DNA of 64,000 nucleotides from Pelomonas sp. Root405. Its GTDB lineage: Bacteria > Pseudomonadota > Gammaproteobacteria > Burkholderiales > Burkholderiaceae_C. Position numbers and translations under genes: made by a program. The notes below the pieces were generated by a model. That model was not told the origin of the DNA. It searched no databases and worked only from the letters and a program-made list of their open reading frames with translations. Shown piece by piece: positions 26,391-35,531 of the stretch. The stretch is taken from the NCBI RefSeq assembly GCF_001425165.1, contig NZ_LMDU01000012.1, positions 139,036 to 203,035 of the forward strand. The letters run 5' to 3'. The first letter of the stretch is position 1; each line of letters starts with the position of its first letter.

Positions 26391-26702
26391 ATGCCAGCCA
26401 TTACCTGCTTCATCCGCTATGACATCGACCCGCCGCAGCGCGAGGCCTTCCGCGCGTATGCGCAGGCCTGGGGTCGGATCATTCCGCGCCTGGGCGGCCG
26501 GCTGCTGGGCTACTGGCTGCCGTGGGAAGGGACGAACTACGAGGCCTGGGGGCTGGTGGGATTTGACTCGCTGGCCGAATACGAGGCGTATCGCGCCCGG
26601 TTGAAGGCCGACCCGGAGGCCCGGGCCAACTTCGAGTTCGCGCAGCGGGAGCGATTCATCCTCCGCGAGGAGCGCCGTTTTTGCGAGGATGTGCATCCAT
26701 GA
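26391..26702 (+). CDS. NIPSNAP-family protein
   Basis: A 103-residue protein with the ferredoxin-like NIPSNAP fold ([20 protein letters not shown] and the closing [10 protein letters not shown]). The family function is unknown in bacteria. Its stop overlaps the start of the next gene by four bases, opening a three-gene coupled operon ending in an ArsR-type regulator. Confidence 0.78.
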   Translation: MPAITCFIRYDIDPPQREAFRAYAQAWGRIIPRLGGRLLGYWLPWEGTNYEAWGLVGFDSLAEYEAYRARLKADPEARANFEFAQRERFILREERRFCEDVHP

Positions 26703-27022
26703 TCGCCGTCATCTTCGAAGTGCAGCCCACGGCCGATGGGCGACAGGCCTACCTCGACCACGCCGCCGCGCTCAAGCCGCTGCTGGAGCAGATGGAGGGG
26801 TTCATCTCCGTGGAGCGCTTCCAGAGTCTTCACAACCCGGACAAGCTCTTGTCGCTGTCCTTCTGGCGCGATGAAGACGCCGTGCGCGGCTGGCGCGAGA
26901 CGGAGCGGCACCGCCAAGCGCAGGCGGCGGGGCGGGGTGGCTTGTTTGCCGACTACCGGCTGCGGGTCGCCCACGTCGTGCGTGACTATGGGCTCAATGA
27001 TCGGGCCGAAGTTCCCCGATGA
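26699..27022 (+). CDS. Antibiotic biosynthesis monooxygenase (ABM)-domain protein
   Basis: A 107-residue dimeric alpha/beta-barrel-type protein: [20 protein letters not shown], the middle [10 protein letters not shown] and [16 protein letters not shown] match the ABM family. Members act as quinol or polyketide monooxygenases, heme-degrading enzymes or unknowns. Its ATG overlaps the upstream stop and its stop overlaps the next start. Confidence 0.82.
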   Translation: MIAVIFEVQPTADGRQAYLDHAAALKPLLEQMEGFISVERFQSLHNPDKLLSLSFWRDEDAVRGWRETERHRQAQAAGRGGLFADYRLRVAHVVRDYGLNDRAEVPR

Positions 27023-27705
27023 ACGAACCTCGCCTGGCCCGCGTCGCCGCCGCGATCGCCGACCCGACGCGGGCGCGCGTGCTGTCGCGGCTGCTGGATG
27101 GCCGGCTGCACACGGCGGGCGAGCTGGCCACGCATGCGGGAGTGACCGCGCCGACAATGTCCGCCCACTTGAAGCTCCTCGTCGACGAAGGCCTGGCACG
27201 GGTTCGTCAGCAGGGCCGGCATCGCTACTTCGGCCTGGCCGATGGCGACGTGGCGCATGCGCTAGAAGCGCTGCTGCGTGTGGCTGACCAACGCGATACC
27301 GAGCCGGCTGCTGATGCGCGCCGCTGGCACAGGCCCGAGATGCATGGGCTGCGGCACGCGCGCAGCTGCTACGGGCATCTGGCCGGTGAACTGGGCGTGC
27401 GCTGGCGTGAGGCGCTGCTGGCCAAGGGCTGGGTGCAGGCTGCGCCGGATGGCCGCTACGAGGTGAGCGAGCCGGGCCGCGAGGCGCTGGCCGAACTGAT
27501 GCCCGCCGAGGCCATGACCGGCCGAGAGCTTTACGACTGCGTCGACTGGTCGGAGCGCCGCGACCATTTCGCCGGGGCGTTGGCGGTGACATGGCTAAAT
27601 GCGATGGTGGACAAGGGCTGGCTGCGGCGCGACGCGCAATCTCGTGAACTGACGCTCACGCCGATGGGGAAGCTGGCGCTGGAGGCAGGCTTGTTGCGGA
27701 CGTGA
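27019..27705 (+). CDS. ArsR-family regulator
   Basis: A 228-residue regulator with an N-terminal ArsR winged helix (about residues 5-85, [24 protein letters not shown]). The C-terminal 130 residues repeat a helical/winged fold ([13 protein letters not shown] at the end) found in the longer ArsR relatives. It has no visible metal-binding cysteine pair in the recognition helix. It is translationally coupled to the ABM and NIPSNAP genes, which it probably controls. Confidence 0.85.
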   Translation: MNEPRLARVAAAIADPTRARVLSRLLDGRLHTAGELATHAGVTAPTMSAHLKLLVDEGLARVRQQGRHRYFGLADGDVAHALEALLRVADQRDTEPAADARRWHRPEMHGLRHARSCYGHLAGELGVRWREALLAKGWVQAAPDGRYEVSEPGREALAELMPAEAMTGRELYDCVDWSERRDHFAGALAVTWLNAMVDKGWLRRDAQSRELTLTPMGKLALEAGLLRT

Positions 27706-27761
27706 ACTCTGCCTGGACGGCGGCGGCAGAATGCCAGCCACCCTCACTCTCGATGCACGCC

Positions 27762-28076
27762 ATGGCCTGGTTGCTGCTCCTCATTGCCGGCCTGCTGGAA
27801 GTCGGCTGGGCCATCGGCCTCAAATACACCGAAGGCTTCACCCGCCCTGTGGCCACGGCGCTGACCGTGACCGCCATGGTCCTCAGCGTCGGCCTGCTCG
27901 GCATCGCGATGAAGACGCTCCCCGTCGGCACCGCCTATGCCGTCTGGGTGGGCGTGGGTGCAGTCGGCACGGCGATCCTGGGCATCGTGCTGTTCGGCGA
28001 ACTTGCCAGCCCCGGCCGGCTGGTCAGCCTGGGCCTGATCGTGGGGGGCATCGTGGGGCTGAAGCTGGCGTCCTGA
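27762..28076 (+). CDS. sugE: SMR-family guanidinium exporter (Gdx/SugE type)
   Basis: A 104-residue four-helix transporter with the family start [20 protein letters not shown], including the essential E13. The Gdx subtype is indicated by GLKYTEGF and [17 protein letters not shown]. It exports guanidinium by proton exchange. The ATG at 27762 aligns with the E. coli SugE start; one at 27753 would add three residues. I found no convincing two-hairpin guanidine-II riboswitch in the short upstream stretch. Confidence 0.88.
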   Translation: MAWLLLLIAGLLEVGWAIGLKYTEGFTRPVATALTVTAMVLSVGLLGIAMKTLPVGTAYAVWVGVGAVGTAILGIVLFGELASPGRLVSLGLIVGGIVGLKLAS

Positions 28077-28095
28077 CCGGCAGGCCGGCAGCGCT

Positions 28096-29697
28096 TCAAA
28101 GCGCCTGCGCCGGCACGTTCCAGCGCCGCGTCACATCGCCGCGCGTGTTGACGCTCTCCAGATTGACCGCAAAGCCCCACAGCCGGCCCACGTGCTTGAG
28201 CACGTCCTGGGCGCTGTCGTGCAGCGGGCGGTTGAGGTGCTGCACGTGGCGCAGCGTCAGTGACCGGTCGCCGCGCAGGTTGACGTTCCAGACCTGGATG
28301 TTGGGCTCGCGCGTGGACAGGTCGTACTGGCGCGACAGCGCCTGGCGGACGTGGCGATAGCCGCCTTCGTCGTGGATGGCGGAGATCTCGTACTCGGTCT
28401 TGGCCTCGTCGTCGAGGATGGAGAAGAGCCGGAAGTCGCGCATGATCTTCGGGCTCAGGTACTGGCCGATGAAGCTCTCGTCCTTGAAGTTGCGCATCGC
28501 GTGGTCGAGCGTGGGCAGCCAGTCGCTGCCGGCGATGTCGGGGAACCAGTCGCGGTCCTCGTCGGTCGGGTTCTCGCAGATGCGCCGGATATCGGTGTAC
28601 ATCGCGAAGCCCAGCGCATACGGGTTGAGGTTGGCGCCCGGGTGCTGGTAGACGACGTTGGTGTGGGACTTGAGCCACTCGATCATCATGCCGTCGCTCA
28701 GGTAGCCGTCGTCATACATCTGGTTGAGCAGGCGGTGGTGCCAGAAGGTGGCCCAGCCCTCGTTCATCACCTGCGTCTGGCGCTGCGGGTAGAAGTACTG
28801 CGCGATCTTGCGCACGATGCGCACGACCTCGCGCTGCCAGGGCTCCAGCAGCGGCGCGTTCTTCTCGATGAAGTACAGCAGGTTCTCCTGCGGTTCATCG
28901 GGGAAGCGGCGGCTCTCGGCGGCTTCGTCGGGGCGGTCGGGCCGCTTGGGCAGCGTGCGCCAGAGGTCGTTGATCTGCGACTGCGCGTGCTGCTCGCGGT
29001 CCTTCAGCCGTGCGCGCTCTTCGGCGAGCGACAGCTTGGCGGGGCGGCGGTAGCGGTCCACGCCGTGGTTCATCAGCGCGTGGCAACTGTCGAGCAGCGT
29101 TTCGACGGCGTCCAGGCCGTGGCGCTCCTCGCACTCGGCGACGTAGTTCTTGGCGTAGACGAGGTAGTCGATGATGGACGAGGCATCCGTCCACATGCGG
29201 AAGAGATAGTTGCCCTTGAAGAAGCTGTTGTGCCCGTAGCAGGCGTGGGCGATGACCAGAGCCTGCATCGCCAGCGTGTTCTCCTCCATCAGGTAGGCGA
29301 TGCAGGGGTCGGAGTTGATGACGATCTCGTAGGCCAGGCCCATCTGGCCGCGCTTGTAGTTGCGCTCGGTGCTGATGAACTCCTTGCCGTAGCTCCAGTG
29401 CCGGTAGTTGACCGGCATGCCCACGGAGGCATAGGCGTCCATCATCTGCTCGGCGGTGATGACCTCGAGCTGGTTGGCATAGGTGTCCAGGCCGAAGCGC
29501 GCGGCGGTGTCCTTGATGACGGTGTGGTACTCGTCGATCAGGTCGAAGGTCCAGTCGTTCGGCGAGGGCAGGGGCTGCGTGGGCCGGCGCTCCAGCGGGC
29601 GCATCTGGCGCAACGGATCGTGCTGGCGGCGTTCGGGCATGCCCGGCGGCGGCTTGGCGACGCGCCCGGGCTGGCGGCGGTTCTCCAGCGAACTCAT
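28096..29697 (-). CDS. spoVR: SpoVR-family protein
   Basis: A 533-residue protein of the SpoVR/YcgB family. Conserved stretches such as FISTERNYKRGQMGLAYEIV, AHACYGHNSFFKGNY and NEGWATFWHHRLLNQMYDDG are present. It forms the third gene of the prkA-yeaH-spoVR operon, its start overlapping the yeaH stop by four bases. In E. coli this set is induced in stationary phase and nitrogen stress. Its biochemical role is unknown; in Bacillus it affects the spore cortex. Confidence 0.93.
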   Translation of the reverse strand: MSSLENRRQPGRVAKPPPGMPERRQHDPLRQMRPLERRPTQPLPSPNDWTFDLIDEYHTVIKDTAARFGLDTYANQLEVITAEQMMDAYASVGMPVNYRHWSYGKEFISTERNYKRGQMGLAYEIVINSDPCIAYLMEENTLAMQALVIAHACYGHNSFFKGNYLFRMWTDASSIIDYLVYAKNYVAECEERHGLDAVETLLDSCHALMNHGVDRYRRPAKLSLAEERARLKDREQHAQSQINDLWRTLPKRPDRPDEAAESRRFPDEPQENLLYFIEKNAPLLEPWQREVVRIVRKIAQYFYPQRQTQVMNEGWATFWHHRLLNQMYDDGYLSDGMMIEWLKSHTNVVYQHPGANLNPYALGFAMYTDIRRICENPTDEDRDWFPDIAGSDWLPTLDHAMRNFKDESFIGQYLSPKIMRDFRLFSILDDEAKTEYEISAIHDEGGYRHVRQALSRQYDLSTREPNIQVWNVNLRGDRSLTLRHVQHLNRPLHDSAQDVLKHVGRLWGFAVNLESVNTRGDVTRRWNVPAQAL

Positions 29698-30977
29698 GCG
29701 ACCGCTCCTTCCTTCTTGAACAGCTCACGGAAGACCGGATAGATCTGCGAGGCCTCGACCGCCTTGCGCATCGCGAAGTGGCGGGCGTCCTCGGTCAGCT
29801 TTTGGTATTCCTCCCAGAGGTTCTGCTCGGGCTCGGCCACCTGCACATAGGCGAAGTAGCGGCACAGCGGCAGCAGCTTGTCGGCCAGCAGCTCGCGGCA
29901 GCGGCCGCTGTCGTGGTGCCAGTTGTCACCGTCGCTGGCCTGGGCGCCGTAGATGTTCCACTCGGTCGGCGAGTAGCGCTCCTTGATGATCTGCTCCATC
30001 AGCACGAGGGCGCTGGACACGACGGTGCCGCCGGTCTCCGTCGCGTGGAAGAAGTTCTGTTCGTCCACCTCCTGCGCCTGGGTGTGGTGGCGGATGAAGA
30101 CGACGTCGATCTTCTCGTAGTGCCGAGTCAGGAACAAGTAGAGCAGGATGAAGAAGCGCTTGGCGAGGTCTTTGCGGCCTTCGTCCATCGAACCGGACAC
30201 ATCCATCAGGCAGAACATGACGGCGCGCGTCGTGGGCACCGGGATGCGCGTGCGGGCGCGAAAGCGCAGGTCGATGGGGTCGAGGAAGGGGATGGCCTTG
30301 AGGCGCTCACGCAGGTGCTGGATGCGCTCGCGCGTCTCGGCCAGCAGGCGCGGTGTCTCGGGGCGGTCTTCTTTGAGCAGCTCCTGCTCGCGGGCTTCGA
30401 GCTCGTGCAGCTCCCGCCGCTTGTCCATGCCCAGCGCGATGCGCCGGCCAAGGGCGCCGCGCATCGAGCGCACGACATGCAGGTTGGTCGGCGTACCGTC
30501 GGAGACGAAGCCGGCGCGCTGGCTGCGCCACTCCGGCGTGTCGGCCAGCGTGGTGCGGGCGAGGTTGGGCAGGGCCAGGTCGTCGAAGAAGACCTGCATG
30601 AACTCTTCCTTGGTGAGGTGGAAGACGAAGTCGTCCTCACCCTCGCCCTGATCACTGGCTTCGCCGCCGCCACTGCCCTGCCCGCCTTGCCCGCCTTTGG
30701 GCTTGGCGATGCGGTCGCCTTTCACGTACTCCTGGTTGCCGGGCCGCACGACCTCCCGCACGCCGCCGTCGCCATGGCCGAAGACGGGCTCACTGAGGTC
30801 CTTCTTCGGGATGTGCACATCCTCGCCGCGCTCCATGTCGCGGATGCCACGGCCGTCGACCGCGCGCTTCACCGCCTCGCGGATCTGCTCTTTGTGGCGG
30901 CGCAGGAAGCGCTCTCGGTTGCCGATCGACTTGTTCTTGCCGGAAAGGCGTCTGTCGATGATCTGTTGCAGGGACAT
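29694..30977 (-). CDS. yeaH: YeaH/YhbH-family protein (DUF444)
   Basis: A 427-residue protein with a Gly-rich charged region (about residues 70-110) and a C-terminal von Willebrand-type A domain (FCLMDVSGSMDEGRKDLAKR; metal-site DxSxS). It is the middle gene of the prkA operon. The ATG at 30977 is chosen; a TTG just before it is less likely. Members interact functionally with the PrkA kinase in the stationary-phase stress response. Confidence 0.92.
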   Translation of the reverse strand: MSLQQIIDRRLSGKNKSIGNRERFLRRHKEQIREAVKRAVDGRGIRDMERGEDVHIPKKDLSEPVFGHGDGGVREVVRPGNQEYVKGDRIAKPKGGQGGQGSGGGEASDQGEGEDDFVFHLTKEEFMQVFFDDLALPNLARTTLADTPEWRSQRAGFVSDGTPTNLHVVRSMRGALGRRIALGMDKRRELHELEAREQELLKEDRPETPRLLAETRERIQHLRERLKAIPFLDPIDLRFRARTRIPVPTTRAVMFCLMDVSGSMDEGRKDLAKRFFILLYLFLTRHYEKIDVVFIRHHTQAQEVDEQNFFHATETGGTVVSSALVLMEQIIKERYSPTEWNIYGAQASDGDNWHHDSGRCRELLADKLLPLCRYFAYVQVAEPEQNLWEEYQKLTEDARHFAMRKAVEASQIYPVFRELFKKEGAVA

Positions 30978-30993
30978 CAAACGGCCTGCTTTC

Positions 30994-32916
30994 TTAACTG
31001 GACTTGCGCACCCTCAAGTACCACTCGCACAACAGCCTGACCTGCTTGGCCGTGTAGCCCTTGTCCACCATGCGCTGCACGAAGTTCTCGTGCTTCTTGG
31101 CGTCCTCGGCGCTGGCCTTGGCGTTGAAGCTGATGACGGGCAGCAGCTCCTCGGTGTTGGAAAACATCTTCTTCTCGATGACGGTGCGCAGCTTCTCGTA
31201 GCTGGTCCACAGCGGGTTCTTGCCCGCGTTGTTGGCACGCGCACGCAGCACGAAGTTGACGATCTCGTTGCGGAAGTCCTTGGGGTTGGAGATGCCGGCC
31301 GGCTTCTCGATCTTCTCCAGCTCGGCGTTCAGCGCCACGCGGTCGAAGACCTCACCGGTGTCGGTGTCGCGGTACTCCTGGTCCTGGATCCAGTAGTCGG
31401 CATAGGTCACATAGCGGTCGAAGATGTTCTGGCCGTATTCGCTGTAACTCTCCAGATAGGCGGTCTGTATCTCCTTGCCGATGAACTCGGCATAGCGCGG
31501 CGACAGCTGCTCCTTGATGTAGCTGACGTACTTCTCTTCGAGCTCCTTGGGGAACTGCTCGCGCTCGATCTGCTGCTCCAGCACATACATCAGGTGCACT
31601 GGATTGGCGGCCACTTCCGCCGAATCGAAATTGAAGACCTTGGAGATGATCTTGTAGGCAAACCGCGTGCTGATGCCGCTCATGCCTTCGTCGACGCCGG
31701 CGTAGTCGCGGTACTCCTGGTAGCTCTTGGCGCGCGGATCGGTGTCCTTCAGGTTCTCACCGTCGTAGATCTGCATCTTGGAATACAGCGACGAGTTCTC
31801 CGGCTCCTTCAAACGGGTCAGCACTGCGAACTGGCTCATCATCTTCAACGTACCGGGTGCGCACTTGGCCTCGGCCAGCGACGAGCCGCGGATGAGCTTC
31901 TCGTAGATCTTGACCTCTTCGCTGACGCGCAGGCAGTAGGGCACCTTGACGATGTAGACGCGGTCGAGGAAGGCCTCGTTGTTCTTGTTGTTGCGGAAGG
32001 TCTTCCATTCGCTCTCGTTGCTGTGCGCCAGCACGATGCCGTCGAAGGGAATGGCGCCGAAGCCCTCGGTGCCCTTGTAGTTGCCCTCCTGCGTGGCCGT
32101 CAGCAGCGGGTGCAGCACCTTGATGGGCGCCTTGAACATTTCCACAAATTCCAGCAGGCCCTGGTTGGCCAGGCACAGGCCGCCGGAGTAGCTGTAGGCG
32201 TCGGGGTCGTCCTGCGCGTAGGTCTCGAGCTTGCGGATGTCGACCTTGCCGACCAGCGAGCTGATGTCCTGGTTGTTCTCGTCGCCCGGCTCGGTCTTGG
32301 CCACGCCCAGTTGCTTGAGCACGCTGGGGTAGCGCTTGATGACCTTGAACTTGCGGATGTCACCGCCGAACTCATCCAGGCGCTTCACGGCCCAGGGGCT
32401 GAGGACGCGATTCAGGTAGCGGCGCGGGATGCCGTAGTCGCGTTCCAGCAGCGGGCCGTCCTCGACAGGGTCGAACAGGCCAAGCGGGCTTTCGTTCACC
32501 GGCGAGCCCGCCAGCGCATAGAAGGGCACGTGCTCCATCAACTGCTTGAGCCGCTCGGCAATCGAGCTCTTGCCGCCGCCGACGGGGCCGAGCAGGTAAA
32601 GAATCTGCTTCTTCTCCTCCAGGCCTTGCGCGGCGTGCCGGAAATAGGAGACGACCTGCTCGATGGCTTCTTCGAGGCCATAGAACTCGGCGAAGGCCGG
32701 ATAGATCTTGATGGTTTTGTTGGCAAAGAGCCGCGACAGCCGCGGGTCATTGCGCGTGTCGAGCATCTGCGGCTCGCCGATGGCCTGCAGCATGCGCTCG
32801 GCAGCCGTGGCGTAGGCCAGTGGGTTCTTCTTGCACTCTGCGAGGTAGTCCTCCAGCGAGAGCTCCTCGACCTTGCTGCGCTCGTAGCGCTTCGCGAAAT
32901 GGTTGATGACGTCCAT
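30994..32916 (-). CDS. prkA: PrkA-family serine protein kinase/AAA protein
   Basis: A 640-residue protein of the PrkA/YeaG family, with AAA+ P-loop GPVGGGKSS (residues 110-118) and the C-terminal kinase-like domain. Family members phosphorylate serine or act as AAA+ proteases. The ATG at 32916 matches the E. coli YeaG start (MNIFDHYRQRYE in that protein) and sits behind a perfect AGGAGG. An upstream ATG at 32943 adds nine residues. It heads the operon, with an unusual structured leader. Confidence 0.94.
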   Translation of the reverse strand: MDVINHFAKRYERSKVEELSLEDYLAECKKNPLAYATAAERMLQAIGEPQMLDTRNDPRLSRLFANKTIKIYPAFAEFYGLEEAIEQVVSYFRHAAQGLEEKKQILYLLGPVGGGKSSIAERLKQLMEHVPFYALAGSPVNESPLGLFDPVEDGPLLERDYGIPRRYLNRVLSPWAVKRLDEFGGDIRKFKVIKRYPSVLKQLGVAKTEPGDENNQDISSLVGKVDIRKLETYAQDDPDAYSYSGGLCLANQGLLEFVEMFKAPIKVLHPLLTATQEGNYKGTEGFGAIPFDGIVLAHSNESEWKTFRNNKNNEAFLDRVYIVKVPYCLRVSEEVKIYEKLIRGSSLAEAKCAPGTLKMMSQFAVLTRLKEPENSSLYSKMQIYDGENLKDTDPRAKSYQEYRDYAGVDEGMSGISTRFAYKIISKVFNFDSAEVAANPVHLMYVLEQQIEREQFPKELEEKYVSYIKEQLSPRYAEFIGKEIQTAYLESYSEYGQNIFDRYVTYADYWIQDQEYRDTDTGEVFDRVALNAELEKIEKPAGISNPKDFRNEIVNFVLRARANNAGKNPLWTSYEKLRTVIEKKMFSNTEELLPVISFNAKASAEDAKKHENFVQRMVDKGYTAKQVRLLCEWYLRVRKSS

Positions 32917-33343
32917 GCCGACCTCCTGCGGTTTGAACTCCACAGGGCCACAGGCACGATGCGTGCCCGAGGGACTGGGGGGTTCTGATCGCGCCTCAAC
33001 TGCAAGGCGTCATCAGAACTCTCCATTCGACCGATCAGCAGCTTGCAGCTGCCAAACACTCGGCGATCACAAGAATAAGCCGCGGCAGGACTACCAACAA
33101 ACCGACGGGTCTTTTCGTTGACAGGATGCCGGGCCAGCATACGCCCGCCATTTAGGCAAGACCTGGCACTTTTCGGGCAAACCACACGAACCCGGGGGCG
33201 ATGTGGCGGCCCGCCGACAGCGCGTCAGTGAAGAACTGTTGCGGCGTCGTGAGCGTCACAAATCACGACGCTCAAGCTAGTGTTGAACGCTTCCCGACGG
33301 CGCCTTGTCGGACGCCGCCGCATTGCATCCGGGGCGTGCCTTC
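32917..33343. other. 427-bp intergenic region carrying the prkA leader
   Basis: No gene was seen between prkA and parB (both minus strand). Next to prkA it holds two hairpins (separate entry). The distal 300 bases are only moderately biased in composition and contain no coding character. A TGGCAC-N5-GGGCA motif (33164-33178, plus strand) resembles a sigma-54 promoter but faces away from prkA. Confidence 0.6.
32953..33019 (-). promoter_or_regulatory. Structured leader of prkA: two consecutive hairpins
   Basis: Proximal hairpin: GGCACG-ATG-CGTGCC (32953-32967). Distal hairpin: GTTCTGAT (32982-32989) pairs with ATCAGAAC (33012-33019) and CGCCT (32992-32996) with AGGCG (33005-33009), separated by a two-by-two internal loop, giving 13 base pairs and an eight-base loop. 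Both lie 36-103 bases upstream of the prkA ATG. They could act on transcript stability, attenuation or as protein-binding sites. Confidence 0.55.
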
Positions 33344-34234
33344 TCAGGCGCCGCGCAGCTTTTCGAGGATGCCCGACAGCGCGTCCAGCGAGTCGAACTG
33401 GATGGCCAGCTCGCCGCTCTGGCCGCGCTTGCTGCGCTTCTTGACACGCACTTCGACGGTGGCGCCCAGGGCGTCGGCCAGCTCTTCTTCGAGCCGCAGC
33501 ACGTCGCGGCTCTTGTCGGTCTTCACACGCAGCAGCGGCGTCTGGCGCGCGGCGCCCTGGTGCCTGGCGACCAGCTTCTCTGCCTCGCGCACGCTGAGCT
33601 TCTTGGCTGCGATCTCGCTGGCGGTGGTGATCTGCGCGGCGCCGTCCAGCGGCAGCAGCGCGCGGGCATGGCCCATGTCGAGGTCGCCCGCCATCAGCAT
33701 GTTCTGCACCGGTGCGGCCAGGTTCAACAGGCGCAGCAGATTGCTGGCCGCGCTGCGTGAACGGCCCACGGCCTGGGCCGCCTGCTCATGCGTCAGGCCG
33801 AACTCGTCGGTCAGGCGCTTGAGGCCCTGCGCTTCTTCGAGCGGGTTCAGGTCTTCGCGCTGGATGTTCTCGATCAGCGCCATCGCGGCGGCCGATTCGT
33901 CCGGCACCGCCTTGACCAGCACCGGCACCTCTCGCAAACCGGCAAGCTTTGCCGCACGGAAGCGGCGTTCGCCCGCAATGATTTCGTAGCTTGCCGCCCC
34001 GTTGGCAGTGATCGGCCGCACGAGGATCGGCTGCATGATCCCCTGGGCCTTGATGCTCTCGGCCAGTTCGTACAGCGAGCCCTCGTCCATGCGCGTGCGC
34101 GGCTGGTACTTGCCGGCCTGCAGCTGCTCCAGCTTCAACGTGGAGGGCAGTTCGGTGACGGGCGCCTCGCTGACCTTGGGGCCGAGCAGCGCTTCCAGGC
34201 CGAGGCCGAGGCCTTTGGGTTTCTTGGTAACCAT
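33344..34234 (-). CDS. parB: Chromosome partitioning protein ParB
   Basis: ParB binds parS sites and uses CTP to spread along DNA, organising the origin region for segregation. The 296-residue protein shows the CTP-binding GERRFR box (residues 88-93), ENIQREDLNPLEEA, and a helix-turn-helix (THEQAAQAVGRSRSAASNLLRL), followed by the C-terminal dimerisation segment. The start MVTKKPKGLGLGLEALLG is the family's usual N-terminus, which activates ParA. Unusually, parA is not adjacent; it is about 15 kb to the right. Confidence 0.96.
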   Translation of the reverse strand: MVTKKPKGLGLGLEALLGPKVSEAPVTELPSTLKLEQLQAGKYQPRTRMDEGSLYELAESIKAQGIMQPILVRPITANGAASYEIIAGERRFRAAKLAGLREVPVLVKAVPDESAAAMALIENIQREDLNPLEEAQGLKRLTDEFGLTHEQAAQAVGRSRSAASNLLRLLNLAAPVQNMLMAGDLDMGHARALLPLDGAAQITTASEIAAKKLSVREAEKLVARHQGAARQTPLLRVKTDKSRDVLRLEEELADALGATVEVRVKKRSKRGQSGELAIQFDSLDALSGILEKLRGA

Positions 34235-34245
34235 GGGCGGGATTG

Positions 34246-34767
34246 TCACAGCCTCAACAGCAGCGCCCGGCCCTCCGGCCAGTCGCCCAGGCCTGACTCG
34301 GCATTCAGATGACCGCGCGGGCCGGCCATGACGACGCTGCTGCCCCAGTCCACCGCCATCTGCGTGCTGCGCTCGGCGGCGCAGTAGGGGTCGTCGCTGC
34401 TGATGACGGCCATGCTCGGAAAGGGCAGGCGCGAGCGCCGGATGGGGCGCCAGGTGTGAAGCTGCGGTGGCATGTCCTCGCGCTCGGTGTCGGGCGGTGC
34501 GACGAGCAGCGCGCCGGCGACGCGGGCGGTGTGCTGCGAATGCTCGCTCCAAGCCGCCACCAGCTGGCAGCCCAGTGAATGCGCCGCCAGCAACACCGGC
34601 CGGTCGTTTTCCAGCAGCACCTCGTCCAACCGCGCCATCCAGTCGCCGCGCCGGGGCCAGTCCCAGTCGTGCTGCTCCACGCGGCGGTCGCCGTGCAGCG
34701 TCTCCCAGCGGCTTTGCCAGTGGTCGGGGCCGGAGTTCTGCCAGCCGGGGAGCAGCAGGATGCGCAT
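34246..34767 (-). CDS. RBBP9/YdeN-family alpha/beta hydrolase
   Basis: A 173-residue small serine hydrolase. The start [20 protein letters not shown] is the hallmark of the RBBP9/YdeN family. Nucleophile S64 lies in AHSLGCQ and the catalytic His in [10 protein letters not shown] near the C-terminus. Substrates are unknown. This gene is often found close to parB in related genomes as I recall. It ends 11 bases before the parB start, suggesting one transcript. Confidence 0.88.
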   Translation of the reverse strand: MRILLLPGWQNSGPDHWQSRWETLHGDRRVEQHDWDWPRRGDWMARLDEVLLENDRPVLLAAHSLGCQLVAAWSEHSQHTARVAGALLVAPPDTEREDMPPQLHTWRPIRRSRLPFPSMAVISSDDPYCAAERSTQMAVDWGSSVVMAGPRGHLNAESGLGDWPEGRALLLRL

Positions 34768-34772
34768 CACGC

Positions 34773-35468
34773 TCAGAGTGCCGCGAAGTCCTGGGCGCTG
34801 ATCCAGCGGCCGCTCACCCCGTCGGTCGCCAGCACGGGCACCAGCGCCCCAGGCAGCACGCTTTCCACCGCGCCGGGCGCGTTGGGGCCGCCCAGGTCGG
34901 TCCGCAGCCAGCCCGGGTCGAGCAGGTTCATCGTCACGCCGGTGCCCTGGAGCTTGGGCGCGGTGTCGTAGACGAACTTGTCCAGCGCCGCCTTGGAGGC
35001 GGCATAGGCCATCAGTTCGGGCTGGTCCTTGATGCCGGACGTCACGTTGACGATGCGGCCCCAGCCCCGCGCCGTCATCTGGGGCAGGACGTGGTTGCAC
35101 AGCAGGATGGGCGCGATGGTGTTGACGCGAAAGCTCAGCTCGTAGTCGGCCGGTACCACCGTCAGATAGTCCTCGCGGTATGGCGTCATCACCGCGGCGT
35201 TGTTGTGGAGGATGTCGAGGCTGCCGCACAGGGCGCTGACCTCGTCGGCCAGGCGCAGCACTGCAGCGCTGTCGCTCAACTCCGCCGCCACCGAATGCAC
35301 GGTGGCGCCTTGCTCGCGCAGGCGGCTAGCGAGCGAGGCGGTGGCCTCGACGCTGCGGCTGTGAAGGATCAGCCGGCAGCCCTCGTCGGCCAGCGCCAGG
35401 GCGACTTGCTGGCCGATGCCCCGGCTGGCGCCGGTGACCAAGGCCCAGCGGTCAACAAGGGGTTTCAT
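34773..35468 (-). CDS. Short-chain dehydrogenase/reductase
   Basis: A 231-residue NAD(P)-binding SDR with cofactor loop TGASRGIG (residues 12-19), the NNAA motif, and the catalytic YAASK motif preceded by a serine (NVTSGI). The [15 protein letters not shown] stretch is typical of carbonyl-reductase-like SDRs. Substrate is unknown. Five bases separate it from the RBBP9-like gene, so these and parB could be one operon. Confidence 0.9.
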   Translation of the reverse strand: MKPLVDRWALVTGASRGIGQQVALALADEGCRLILHSRSVEATASLASRLREQGATVHSVAAELSDSAAVLRLADEVSALCGSLDILHNNAAVMTPYREDYLTVVPADYELSFRVNTIAPILLCNHVLPQMTARGWGRIVNVTSGIKDQPELMAYAASKAALDKFVYDTAPKLQGTGVTMNLLDPGWLRTDLGGPNAPGAVESVLPGALVPVLATDGVSGRWISAQDFAAL

Positions 35469-35531
35469 TCGAGGAAGCTCCGGCGCATGACAATGACGGA
35501 TTCCATTATTCCTGCCCATGGAGATCGAGGC

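Noticed and set aside
27706-27761. Guanidine-II riboswitch upstream of the Gdx-type exporter
   Set aside because: One ACGG occurs in a possible weak stem but the required second hairpin with ACGR loop is missing, and the stretch is too short.
28351-32988. Very long open frames on the plus strand opposite spoVR, yeaH and prkA
   Set aside because: They are mirror images of well-recognised genes, with histidine/valine/leucine-rich compositions that arise from reading high-GC genes backwards; no start sites or family features.
33164-33178. Sigma-54-like promoter TGGCAC-N5-GGGCA
   Set aside because: GG-N10-GC spacing fits, but it faces into the 3' end of parB with no gene on that strand; a chance match is as likely.
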